From: JACDAN01 sp035697545
GTDB lineage: Bacteria; Actinomycetota; Thermoleophilia; Gaiellales; Gaiellaceae
Assembly (NCBI GenBank): GCA_035697545.1
Contig: DASSCT010000070.1
Coordinates: 1 to 8,363, forward strand
Direction of reading: 5' to 3'
DNA length: 8,363 nt
Shown here: piece after piece, positions 1 to 4,807 of the stretch
Position numbering within the stretch: position 1 is the first letter of the stretch
How the letters are laid out: the number at the start of each line of letters is the position of its first letter
The notes under the pieces: model-generated
Database searches by the model: none
What the model saw: only the letters and a program-made list of their open reading frames with translations
What the model was told of the DNA's origin: nothing
Translations under genes and position numbers: made by a program

Positions 1-629
1 TCGATTCCGTCGACGCGAACCTTTGGATAAGCCCGTGCGATCGCCAAACTCGAGAAGCCCTGGCCGCAGGCGACGTCGGCGACACGGGCGGGCGGATCGC
101 TCTCCAGCCGCTCGTGGACATCCCGGATCGCGGGGAGCCACTCGCTCCCGAGCAGCGTGTCGAACATCGGCCGCGTGAACTCGGCCTGGCCTTCGTGGAG
201 ATCGGCGCCGTAGGAGGTGTACGGAACGCCGTCCCCGGTCGCGAACGCTTCGACGAGCTCGTCCAGCGCCGTCGTGCAGGCCGCGACGAGCTTGGCGATC
301 GGGGCGATGAAGTTGAGACTCGTCTCGTCGAGCAGCGCCTCGTCGTGGCCGGCGGGGAGCGAGTAGCGGCGCTCGTTCGCGTCCTTTCCGGCGTCGTCGA
401 CCTCGAGGATTCCGCTCGTCGCCTGTTGCTCGAGCCACTCGCGCACGTAGCGCTCGTTCGTTCCCGTGGCCTCGGCGAGGGCCGGCACGGTCAGCGTCCC
501 CTGGTCGGCCAAGGCTCGGTACAGGCCTAGGCGGCCGCCGAGATAGACCGCGAGAAGATCCCACGTGCCGAGCGTCGCCTCGAAGAGGCGCTCGACGAGC
601 GCGTCGCGGCGTTCATCGGTCGCCGCCAT
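1..629 (-). CDS. SAM-dependent methyltransferase with N-terminal winged helix, Rv2258c-like (C-terminus cut by window edge)
   Basis: The frame is open from an ATG at 627-629 to the window edge, giving 209 residues without a stop. Residues about 15-80 look like a winged-helix domain (TWDLLAVYLGGRLGLYRAL, then ERYVREWLEQQATSGIL), as found at the N-terminus of Rv2258c-type methyltransferases. The class I Rossmann fold begins near residue 183 with the SAM-binding motif VADVACGQGF (D185, G189, G191), followed by a second strand VRVDGI at 204-209, where the sequence ends. The family transfers a methyl group from S-adenosylmethionine to small molecules. The substrate cannot be told here, and the winged helix may serve dimerisation rather than DNA binding. 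The gene starts 9 bases after the aldehyde dehydrogenase stop on the same strand, so they are probably co-transcribed. No strong Shine-Dalgarno is visible, which fits translational coupling. Confidence 0.85.
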   Translation of the reverse strand, partial: MAATDERRDALVERLFEATLGTWDLLAVYLGGRLGLYRALADQGTLTVPALAEATGTNERYVREWLEQQATSGILEVDDAGKDANERRYSLPAGHDEALLDETSLNFIAPIAKLVAACTTALDELVEAFATGDGVPYTSYGADLHEGQAEFTRPMFDTLLGSEWLPAIRDVHERLESDPPARVADVACGQGFSSLAIARAYPKVRVDGI

Positions 630-638
630 CCGGCAAGC

Positions 639-2138
639 CTATTCGGCGGTGTCGATCTGGGCCTTCTGGAGCCGGCCGGAGTAGTCGACGTAGATCGACT
701 TCCACTCGGTGAACACGTCGAGGGCGGCCTGGCCCGCTTCGCGGTGGCCGTTGCCAGTGTCCTTCGTCCCGCCGAAGGGCAGGTGCACCTCGGCGCCGAT
801 CGTCCCGGCGTTGATGTAGGTGATGCCCGTGTCGAGATCGCGCATGGCGCGGAAGGCCTTGTTGACGTCGCGCGTGAAGATCGACGAGGAGAGGCCGTAC
901 TTGACGCCGTTCGCAGCCTTGATCGCCTCGTCGAAGCTGTCGACGGGGATCAGCGCCGTCGTCGGGCCGAAGATCTCCTCCTGCGCGATGCGCATCCCGG
1001 GCTCGACATCGCCGAAGATCGTGGGGCGGTAGTAGAAGCCCTTCTCGAGCCCGTCGTTCGAGGCGACCTCGCCGCCGGTCAGGAGCTTCGCGCCTTCGTC
1101 CTTGCCGACCTGCGTGTACGAGTCGATCTTGTCCAGCGCGGACTGGTTGATGACCGGACCGACGTCGGTGTCCTCCTCCCACCCCACGCCGAGCCGCAGG
1201 CGCTCGGCGGCCGACACGAGCTTCGATTGCAGCTCCTCGTAGACGCCGCGCTGGACGATGACGCGGCTCGCGGCCGTGCAGCGTTGGCCGGAGGTGCCGA
1301 AGGCCGACCAGATGATCCCCTCGACGGCCAGGTCGAGGTCGGCGTCGTCGAGGACGGTGATCGCGTTCTTTCCGCCCAGCTCGAGATGGACGTGCTTGAG
1401 GCCGTCGGCCGCCGCCTTCAGGACCGCGACGCCGGTCTCGCGGGAGCCCGTCAGGGAGATCACTCGGACATCCGGGTGCCGGACGAGCGCCTCGCCGACG
1501 GTGCCGCCCCCGCCGTGGACGACGTTCAGGACCCCTGGAGGCAGCCCGGCCTCGGCTAGCAGCTCGACGTAGCGCTGGCCGAGCGTCGGCGTGTCCGTCG
1601 CGGGCTTGAAGACGACCGTGTTGCCGGCGACGAGCGCCGGCAGCGTCTTCCACGAGGGAATCGCGATCGGGAAGTTCCACGGCGTGATCACGCCGACGAC
1701 GCCGATTGGCATCCGCACGCTCATCTGGAACTTGTCCTTGAGCTCCGACGGCGTCGTTTGGCCGAAGAGGCGTCGTCCTTCACCGCCCATGTAGAAGGAC
1801 ATGTCGATCGCTTCCTGGACGTCGCCGCGCGCCTCGGGAAGCACCTTGCCCATTTCCCGCGCCATCAGCTGCGCGAGGTCTTCCTTGTGGTCAGTCAGGA
1901 GCTGGCCGAAGCGGAAGAGGATCTCTCCTCGCCTCGGCGCCGGGACGAGCCGCCACTCCTCGAACGCGGACTTCGCCGCGGCAACGGCCTCTTCGACGTC
2001 CTTCTCCCCGGAGAGCGGAAAGGTGCCGATCGGCTCGCCGTTCGCCGGGCTCGTCGACTCGAACGTCTCGCCGGCCGCGGCGTCGACCCACCGGCCGGCA
2101 ATGTAGTTCTGGTAGCTCTTCGTCTCGACAAGCGCCAT
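639..2138 (-). CDS. NAD(P)-dependent aldehyde dehydrogenase, substrate unassigned
   Basis: A full-length ALDH-superfamily enzyme of 499 residues, which oxidises an aldehyde to a carboxylate with NAD(P)+ in the cytoplasm. All key residues are present: N155 in TPWNF, K178 in VFKPA, the Rossmann loop LTGSRETG at 229-236, general base E253 in LELGGKNA, catalytic C287 in SGQRCT, and E388 in EEIFGP. The C-terminal segment from about 450 (LPFGGTKDTGNGHREAG, ending near YVDYSGRLQKAQID) resembles uncharacterised bacterial ALDHs loosely related to semialdehyde dehydrogenases such as YcbD/GucD or the ALDH7 group. I cannot fix the substrate. The ATG at 2136-2138 has only a weak AGG upstream. The start lies 11 bases after the stop of the 71-residue gene, and the methyltransferase follows 9 bases downstream, which suggests an operon. 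Family confidence is very high; specificity is open. Confidence 0.96.
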   Translation of the reverse strand: MALVETKSYQNYIAGRWVDAAAGETFESTSPANGEPIGTFPLSGEKDVEEAVAAAKSAFEEWRLVPAPRRGEILFRFGQLLTDHKEDLAQLMAREMGKVLPEARGDVQEAIDMSFYMGGEGRRLFGQTTPSELKDKFQMSVRMPIGVVGVITPWNFPIAIPSWKTLPALVAGNTVVFKPATDTPTLGQRYVELLAEAGLPPGVLNVVHGGGGTVGEALVRHPDVRVISLTGSRETGVAVLKAAADGLKHVHLELGGKNAITVLDDADLDLAVEGIIWSAFGTSGQRCTAASRVIVQRGVYEELQSKLVSAAERLRLGVGWEEDTDVGPVINQSALDKIDSYTQVGKDEGAKLLTGGEVASNDGLEKGFYYRPTIFGDVEPGMRIAQEEIFGPTTALIPVDSFDEAIKAANGVKYGLSSSIFTRDVNKAFRAMRDLDTGITYINAGTIGAEVHLPFGGTKDTGNGHREAGQAALDVFTEWKSIYVDYSGRLQKAQIDTAE

Positions 2139-2149
2139 CGGCGCCTAGG

Positions 2150-2365
2150 TTACTCGGGCGCGTCGCTCGGGAGGAAGGTTCCCGGCGCCCGAGGCCGCCG
2201 GCGGTCTCGGGTTACGCGCTTGCCTCCCGCATGGCGGCCTGAGCGGCGGTCCGGGCCGGTGCGCCGATCGACGATCACCGTCACGTTCGGGTTGTCCTTG
2301 TAGTACTCGGTGAGCCGCTCGAAGAGCTCGCCTTCGAGCTCGGGTGGGATGACGCAGTAGATCAT
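2150..2365 (-). CDS. Small arginine-rich conserved-type protein, 71 aa, function unknown
   Basis: A 71-residue protein starting MIYCVIPPELEGELFERL. The first half looks like a small alpha/beta unit: a hydrophobic strand (2-6), an amphipathic helix (about 8-22) and a second strand VTVIVD (28-33). The second half is a basic tail with repeated arginine pairs, DRR at 33-35, 39-41 and 54-56. Short bacterial proteins with a strand followed by spaced DRR motifs recur in several phyla without known function; that is from memory. I chose the ATG at 2363-2365 because a longer reading from 2428 would overlap the upstream gene and add an unrelated leader. The stop is 11 bases before the aldehyde dehydrogenase start and the upstream gene ends 34 bases away, placing it inside the run. 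Nucleic-acid binding by the tail would be a guess. Confidence 0.75.
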   Translation of the reverse strand: MIYCVIPPELEGELFERLTEYYKDNPNVTVIVDRRTGPDRRSGRHAGGKRVTRDRRRPRAPGTFLPSDAPE

Positions 2366-2399
2366 CGGCCTACGACCGATTGTAGGGACGGCCGAAGCT

Positions 2400-3011
2400 T
2401 TATATGCGCGCGATATCCGGAACGACACGACCTTCCGTGTCGACCCGGGCGTTCCAGCCCTTGAAGAGGGAGTCGAGCTCGCCGGGCTCGTGACCGCGGG
2501 CCTCGAGGCGGACCGGCTTCCCCGACTCGCCGGAGACGCGGTACTGGTACCAGCTGATGTCCCAGGCGATCGTGATCACAAGCTCCTGGTTCACACCCTT
2601 GAGCTGCAGGATGCTCGCGCGCGGCTCGCCGAGGCTCTTCGCGACGCCGCCGATCGTCCGGCGGTAGTCGCTGCGGTTGAACAGGTCGGCGGCCTCGACC
2701 ATCGCCAGCTCGGGCTCGCTGAGCCGGCGCAGGATCGGCTCGGAGACCACGGTCTCCTCGGTCTGGGAGCGAACGGGTGTGAAGAGCTGCGAAAGCCAGC
2801 TCCTGCGCTTGCGCCGCTGCACCGGCACGGTCGGGGTCGTCGGCGTCCCTTCCTTGATCCAGCCGTACTCGACCGCGATCTCCTGGCAGAGCGGACAGAC
2901 GTCGACGAACTCGCCGTCCTGCGGCGCATAGCGAGTCGCCCGCTCCCCGGTCAGCAGGCTCCGATCGCAGATTGCGCACGACCGGGCCACAGCCTGGCTG
3001 CTGATCTGCAT
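2400..3011 (-). CDS. Hypothetical protein with N-terminal four-cysteine zinc-ribbon-like module, 203 aa
   Basis: I do not recognise a named family. The N-terminus has two CxxC knuckles, C12-A-I-C15 and C39-P-L-C42, with 23 residues between the pairs, as in a treble-clef or zinc-ribbon fold that likely binds one zinc. A basic proline/threonine-rich linker follows at about 54-80 (PTTPTVPVQRRKRR). A folded domain of about 95-203 contains LSEPELAMVEAADLFNRS, TIGGVAKSLGEP and the aromatic strand ITIAWDISWYQYRV. The C-terminal part resembles uncharacterised Thermoleophilia proteins that I know only by look. There is no signal peptide or membrane helix, so it is probably cytoplasmic. The ATG at 3009-3011 is the first gene of the leftward run and sits just below a candidate -10 element. 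It is divergent from padR, with 59 bases between them. Confidence 0.8.
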   Translation of the reverse strand: MQISSQAVARSCAICDRSLLTGERATRYAPQDGEFVDVCPLCQEIAVEYGWIKEGTPTTPTVPVQRRKRRSWLSQLFTPVRSQTEETVVSEPILRRLSEPELAMVEAADLFNRSDYRRTIGGVAKSLGEPRASILQLKGVNQELVITIAWDISWYQYRVSGESGKPVRLEARGHEPGELDSLFKGWNARVDTEGRVVPDIARI

Positions 3012-3019
3012 GAGGGGCG

Positions 3020-3025
3020 ATCTTA
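3020..3025 (-). promoter_or_regulatory. Candidate -10 element (TAAGAT) for the leftward operon, near-leaderless
   Basis: On the minus strand TAAGAT matches TANNNT and ends 8 bases before the ATG of the four-cysteine protein gene. Initiation 6-8 bases downstream would give a transcript with almost no leader. This fits the absence of a Shine-Dalgarno there and the frequency of leaderless mRNAs in actinobacteria. No convincing -35 hexamer is visible 16-18 bases upstream, so the call rests on the -10 only. Confidence 0.35.
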
Positions 3026-3052
3026 GCCCAGCGTCACCGGCTCGCCTGCGGG

Positions 3053-3058
3053 TATGCT
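3053..3058 (+). promoter_or_regulatory. Candidate -10 element (TATGCT) for padR
   Basis: TATGCT lies 12 bases before the GTG candidate start and 27 before the ATG candidate of the PadR gene. It would place transcription start near 3065, at the first of two TACANGT repeats. No good -35 is visible. With the opposite TAAGAT box it would make a compact divergent promoter region. Confidence 0.35.
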
Positions 3059-3065
3059 GGCCGCG

Positions 3066-3085
3066 TACATGTGTCTTTTACAGGT
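3066..3085 (+). promoter_or_regulatory. Possible PadR operator: TACATGT and TACAGGT direct repeats
   Basis: TACATGT at 3066-3072 and TACAGGT at 3079-3085 repeat with a 13-base period at the expected padR transcription start. Read as an inverted pair, ATGT (3069-3072) and ACAG (3080-3083) are 7 bases apart. This approaches the ATGT/ACAT half-sites typical of PadR-family operators. The position suits autorepression of the padR pair and possibly of the divergent operon. The match is imperfect. Confidence 0.4.
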
Positions 3086-3472
3086 ATGAGGAGGCATCGC
3101 CGTCATTCACGGGTTCGTCGCCGGATCGGGCCGGGTGAGTACGACGTCCGAGCTCGCGTCGAGCGCTTCGCGGAGCCGGCGGTTCTGCTCCTGCTCCGGG
3201 AGCGTCCGGCGCACGGGTACGAGCTCCTCGAGCAGCTTCCCGAGGTGACCGGAGAGCGCGTCGACATGGGCAACCTCTACCGGTTCTTGCGCCTGCTCGA
3301 GCACGATGGCTTCGTCCGCTCCCGATGGGACGACGAGGCGCCCGGCCCGAGCAAGCGTGTGTACGAGCTCACCGACGAGGGGCGCGCGCTCCTCGCCCAG
3401 TGGGCCGAGGCCCTGCGTGACGCGCAGGAGCGCATCGACGGCTTCCTCACGAGAAACGCAGAGAGGAGGTGA
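3071..3472 (+). CDS. PadR-family transcriptional regulator
   Basis: A 133-residue winged-helix regulator if read from the GTG at 3071, or 128 from the ATG at 3086. The PadR signature is clear: AVLLLLRERPAHGYELLEQL (37-56), the recognition region MGNLYRFLRLLEHDGFVRSRW (66-86) and the wing KRVYELTDEG (95-104), then a C-terminal dimerisation helix to the end. Members repress neighbouring genes and release DNA on binding small ligands, often toxic ones. Before the domain is an unusual basic tail of about 20 residues rich in Arg and His, which resembles the start of the next protein. Neither start has a proper Shine-Dalgarno, so the exact N-terminus is unsure. Its stop codon lies inside the ribosome binding site of the next gene, so the two are co-transcribed and probably coupled. 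Confidence 0.9.
   Translation: MSFTGMRRHRRHSRVRRRIGPGEYDVRARVERFAEPAVLLLLRERPAHGYELLEQLPEVTGERVDMGNLYRFLRLLEHDGFVRSRWDDEAPGPSKRVYELTDEGRALLAQWAEALRDAQERIDGFLTRNAERR
3464..3472 (+). promoter_or_regulatory. Ribosome binding site of the small coiled-coil gene, overlapping the padR stop
   Basis: AGGAGGTGA at 3464-3472 is a perfect match to the anti-Shine-Dalgarno sequence. Its last three bases are the padR stop codon, and the AGGAGG core ends 7 bases before the ATG at 3477. It fixes the start of the downstream gene. It is the strongest ribosome binding site in the window, which suggests the small protein is made in larger amounts than PadR. Confidence 0.85.
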
Positions 3473-3476
3473 GCAC

Positions 3477-3674
3477 ATGCATCACAGGCGACATCGTCGC
3501 GGCTTCCGCCGCCACGGCATCGGCCGCGGCTGGTACGACCGCGAGAAGGTTCTCGAGCGGCTGGAGGAATACCAGCGTGACCTGGAACAGGAGCTCGCGG
3601 ACGTCTCCGATCTGATCAAACGGCTTCAGGCCGGTGAGCAGCAGGGCGGGACGACCGAGACCGCAACGGTCTAG
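3477..3674 (+). CDS. Small His/Arg-rich coiled-coil protein paired with PadR, 65 aa
   Basis: A 65-residue protein in three parts. A His/Arg-rich head covers residues 1-14 (starting MHHRRHRRGFRRH), a short glycine/aromatic hinge GIGRGWYD covers 14-21, and an amphipathic helix with heptad-like leucines spans about 22-50 (KVLERLEEYQRDLEQEL onward), followed by a polar tail. It loosely recalls small coiled-coil proteins, such as the DUF5320 group, found next to PadR regulators, but I cannot assign a family firmly. The helix suggests oligomerisation. The histidines could bind metal and the arginines nucleic acid; both are inference. It starts 4 bases after the padR stop, and a hairpin 6 bases after its stop ends the unit. 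It may be the main target of PadR control. Confidence 0.8.
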   Translation: MHHRRHRRGFRRHGIGRGWYDREKVLERLEEYQRDLEQELADVSDLIKRLQAGEQQGGTTETATV

Positions 3675-3680
3675 GCATGT

Positions 3681-3710
3681 CGGGGCGGACGGCGAGAGCC
3701 CTCCGCCCCG
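3681..3710 (+). terminator. Terminator-like hairpin after the padR unit, no U-tract
   Basis: CGGGGCGGA (3681-3689) pairs perfectly with TCCGCCCCG (3702-3710), with a further GGC/GCC pairing inside around a GAGA loop. It begins 6 bases after the stop of the small coiled-coil gene. No run of T follows, so it may be a U-less terminator of the kind common in high-GC actinobacteria, or a 3'-end stabiliser. Confidence 0.55.
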
Positions 3711-3731
3711 CCCTAGGCCGTCAAACGGGAC

Positions 3732-3814
3732 CCGCTTCGGACATCGTCCTCGTGCCTGGCACGATGACGTGGCCTTGCGGGACGGTTTGGGTCGCGGTCG
3801 CTGGTCCGAAACGG
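3732..3814 (+). repeat. REP-like palindromic repeat, unit 1
   Basis: The core at 3751-3795 matches unit 2 at 38 of 45 positions. The blocks GTGCCTGGCAC, GACGTGGC and GCGGGACGGTTTGGGT are identical, and the differences cluster in two triplets and one base. The core palindrome TCGTGCC-T-GGCACGA (3750-3764) extends by CGTC/GACG to a 3745-3769 stem with one mismatch. An outer inverted repeat, CCGCTTCGGAC (3732-3742) against GTCCGAAACGG (3804-3814), pairs at 10 of 11 positions and may mark the unit ends. No transposase is present, so this would be a non-autonomous or structural repeat. Confidence 0.7.
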
Positions 3815-3879
3815 CCCGGAGCCTAGGGGCGGTGCGCGAGCCGGGGGCCACGATGCTCGAAGTCCCCACGGTCTCTTCT

Positions 3880-3936
3880 AGCCACTGTCCGCGTGCCTGG
3901 CACCGGGACGTGGCTCGGCGGGACGGTTTGGGTTGC
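3880..3936 (+). repeat. REP-like palindromic repeat, unit 2
   Basis: This unit lies in the same orientation as unit 1, offset by 141 bases (core 3892-3936). Its hairpin is longer: AGCCAC (3880-3885) pairs with GTGGCT (3910-3915), GTCC (3887-3890) with GGAC (3906-3909), and GTGCC (3893-3897) with GGCAC (3899-3903). There is one bulged T and a 2x2 internal mismatch. The conserved tail GCGGGACGGTTTGGGT follows. A weaker likeness continues beyond the core (GCTCGTCCGGAAA here, GCTGGTCCGAAA after unit 1). Confidence 0.7.
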
Positions 3937-3998
3937 CTTTTGCTCGTCCGGAAAGCGCTGGTCTTCGGTCGGCATCTGCTGTCTGAGACGATGCGCGC

Positions 3999-4625
3999 AT
4001 GGCGCACGAGCTCTGGGACGTGGCGCCCGGTCTCTGGATCTGGCGGGTCGAGCATCCGGACTGGGCTCCTCACGTCGACTGGGATCCGTTCGTCACGTCG
4101 ACCTGCGTCGAGTCCGGCGGTGAAGTGGCGGTGCTCGATCCGCTCACGCCGCCCGACGATGCGAGCGAGATCTGGGAACGGTTCGACGCGCGCCCTCCGA
4201 CTGTCGCAGTCGTGCTCAAGCCCGACCACGTTCGTGACGTCGACCTCTTCGTCGAGCGCTACGGCGCCCGCGCCTACGGCCCGTCGCTCTTCTGGCGTAA
4301 CAACATCCCCGAGAGCGAGCTCGAGCCGATCGAGCCGGGAAGCAACCTGCCCGGAGAGCTGGTGGCGCTCTACGACGGACGCGGCCGGAACGAGACGCCG
4401 CTCTGGCTTCCCGAGCAGCGCGCCCTGGTCTTCGCAGACGCCCTCACCGAGCGGGACGGCCGGCTGCTGGTCTGGGGAACGCCCTGGCACGAGGAGCGTG
4501 TCCTCCCCGCTCTCCGTGCACTGCTCGATCTGCCCTTCGAGCACGTGATCGTCTCCCACGGCGAGCCGCTGCACGACCGGGCCGCCTTCGAACGCGCGCT
4601 CGAGCTTCCGCCCTGGGTTGGCTAG
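3999..4625 (+). CDS. Metallo-beta-lactamase-fold protein with degenerate metal site
   Basis: A 208-residue protein with the outline of the metallo-beta-lactamase superfamily. An N-terminal strand pair leads to VAVLDPL (43-49). At the position of the metal motif it reads LKPDHVRDVDLFVERYGA (73-90), followed by an ARAYGPS strand. LVFADAL (143-149) matches the strand that carries the bridging aspartate (D147), and HVIVSHGEPL (182-191) matches the C-terminal S/PHG motif with H187. The canonical HxHxDH is absent; only H77 and D80 remain, like variants I recall with an HxRD motif. It may be a non-hydrolytic or altered-metal member. There is no signal peptide. The ATG at 3999 has only weak upstream purines. 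Its TAG overlaps the stop codon of the convergent small gene. Fold confidence is good; function is unknown. Confidence 0.8.
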   Translation: MAHELWDVAPGLWIWRVEHPDWAPHVDWDPFVTSTCVESGGEVAVLDPLTPPDDASEIWERFDARPPTVAVVLKPDHVRDVDLFVERYGARAYGPSLFWRNNIPESELEPIEPGSNLPGELVALYDGRGRNETPLWLPEQRALVFADALTERDGRLLVWGTPWHEERVLPALRALLDLPFEHVIVSHGEPLHDRAAFERALELPPWVG

Positions 4626-4807
4626 CTTTGCCGCTGCCGCCAGCGGTGGAGGTTCTTCGATTTCGCCGCAGACTTCGGCGGCTCAGACTTCGGCGGCGGA
4701 TCGTGCTCGGCGAGCCAGCGCGCTGCTTCGTCGTCCGGGTCGAGGCCGGCCTCGCGCTCCCGCTCTCCGCGCTTCTTCGCGCCCCGCTCGGAGAGCCGGA
4801 ATCTCAG
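4622..4807 (-). CDS. Small charged protein, 61 aa, apparent CTG start overlapping the EF-G stop
   Basis: After the EF-G paralogue stop (TGA, 4804-4806), the minus strand stays open for 61 codons to a TAG at 4622-4624. The peptide starts (L/M)RFRLSERGAKKRG, continues EAGLDPDDEAARWLAEHDPPP, and ends in a basic LHRWRQRQS. The composition is protein-like, with a helical charged head, a proline hinge and a basic tail, and it resembles small Thermoleophilia proteins I have seen. No ATG, GTG or TTG occurs in this frame, and an in-frame TAA lies just upstream. The only plausible start is therefore CTG at 4805-4807, which shares two bases with the EF-G stop in a CTGA junction. An AGAGGT lies about 8 bases upstream inside EF-G. 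Codons for residues 38-47 are a 15-base tandem duplication (PPKSE/PPKSA). Alternatively it is a decayed gene or a frameshifted extension. Confidence 0.6.
   Translation of the reverse strand: MRFRLSERGAKKRGEREREAGLDPDDEAARWLAEHDPPPKSEPPKSAAKSKNLHRWRQRQS
4631..4646. terminator. Perfect 6-bp hairpin at the convergent gene ends
   Basis: CCGCTG and CAGCGG flank a CCGC loop, 5 bases after the metallo-beta-lactamase-fold gene stop and inside the last codons of the opposite small gene. It is the only hairpin seen at this convergent junction. No T-run follows on either strand, so a terminator role is weakly supported. Confidence 0.25.

Larger units (their letters stand above)
3711..3998. other. Gene-free stretch carrying the repeat pair
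   Basis: I find no credible gene on either strand here. Its content is the two palindromic repeat units described separately, the roughly 100 bases between them, and a short region before the metallo-beta-lactamase-fold gene. No clear promoter or strong ribosome binding site for that gene is visible. Long open frames do cross the stretch, but they read through the repeats and give low-complexity Arg/Ser/Pro-rich peptides, so I treat them as chance. Confidence 0.6.

Noticed and set aside
114..530. Plus-strand frame opposite the methyltransferase
   Set aside because: The minus strand gives a continuous winged-helix plus SAM-binding protein, so the plus frame is a shadow.
613..1680. 355-codon minus-strand frame overlapping the aldehyde dehydrogenase
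   Set aside because: It is an out-of-frame reading of the dehydrogenase with a low-complexity Arg/Pro/Gly product.
2366..2428. Longer N-terminus (92 residues) for the arginine-rich protein
   Set aside because: It would overlap the end of the upstream gene by 29 bases and add a leader with no family look. The ATG at 2365 starts exactly at the folded segment.
3751..3936. Repeat pair as a minimal CRISPR array
   Set aside because: Only two diverged copies, about 96 bases between cores, strong internal palindromes and no cas genes.
3447..4574. 375-codon minus-strand frame running across the repeat pair and the metallo-beta-lactamase-fold gene
   Set aside because: It crosses a terminator-like hairpin and both repeats and runs antisense to recognisable genes. 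Its repeated SRRATSRCQARG-like peptide comes only from translating the DNA repeat.
3999..4625. Active beta-lactamase or glyoxalase II
   Set aside because: The HxHxDH metal motif is missing and there is no signal peptide, so neither activity can be claimed.
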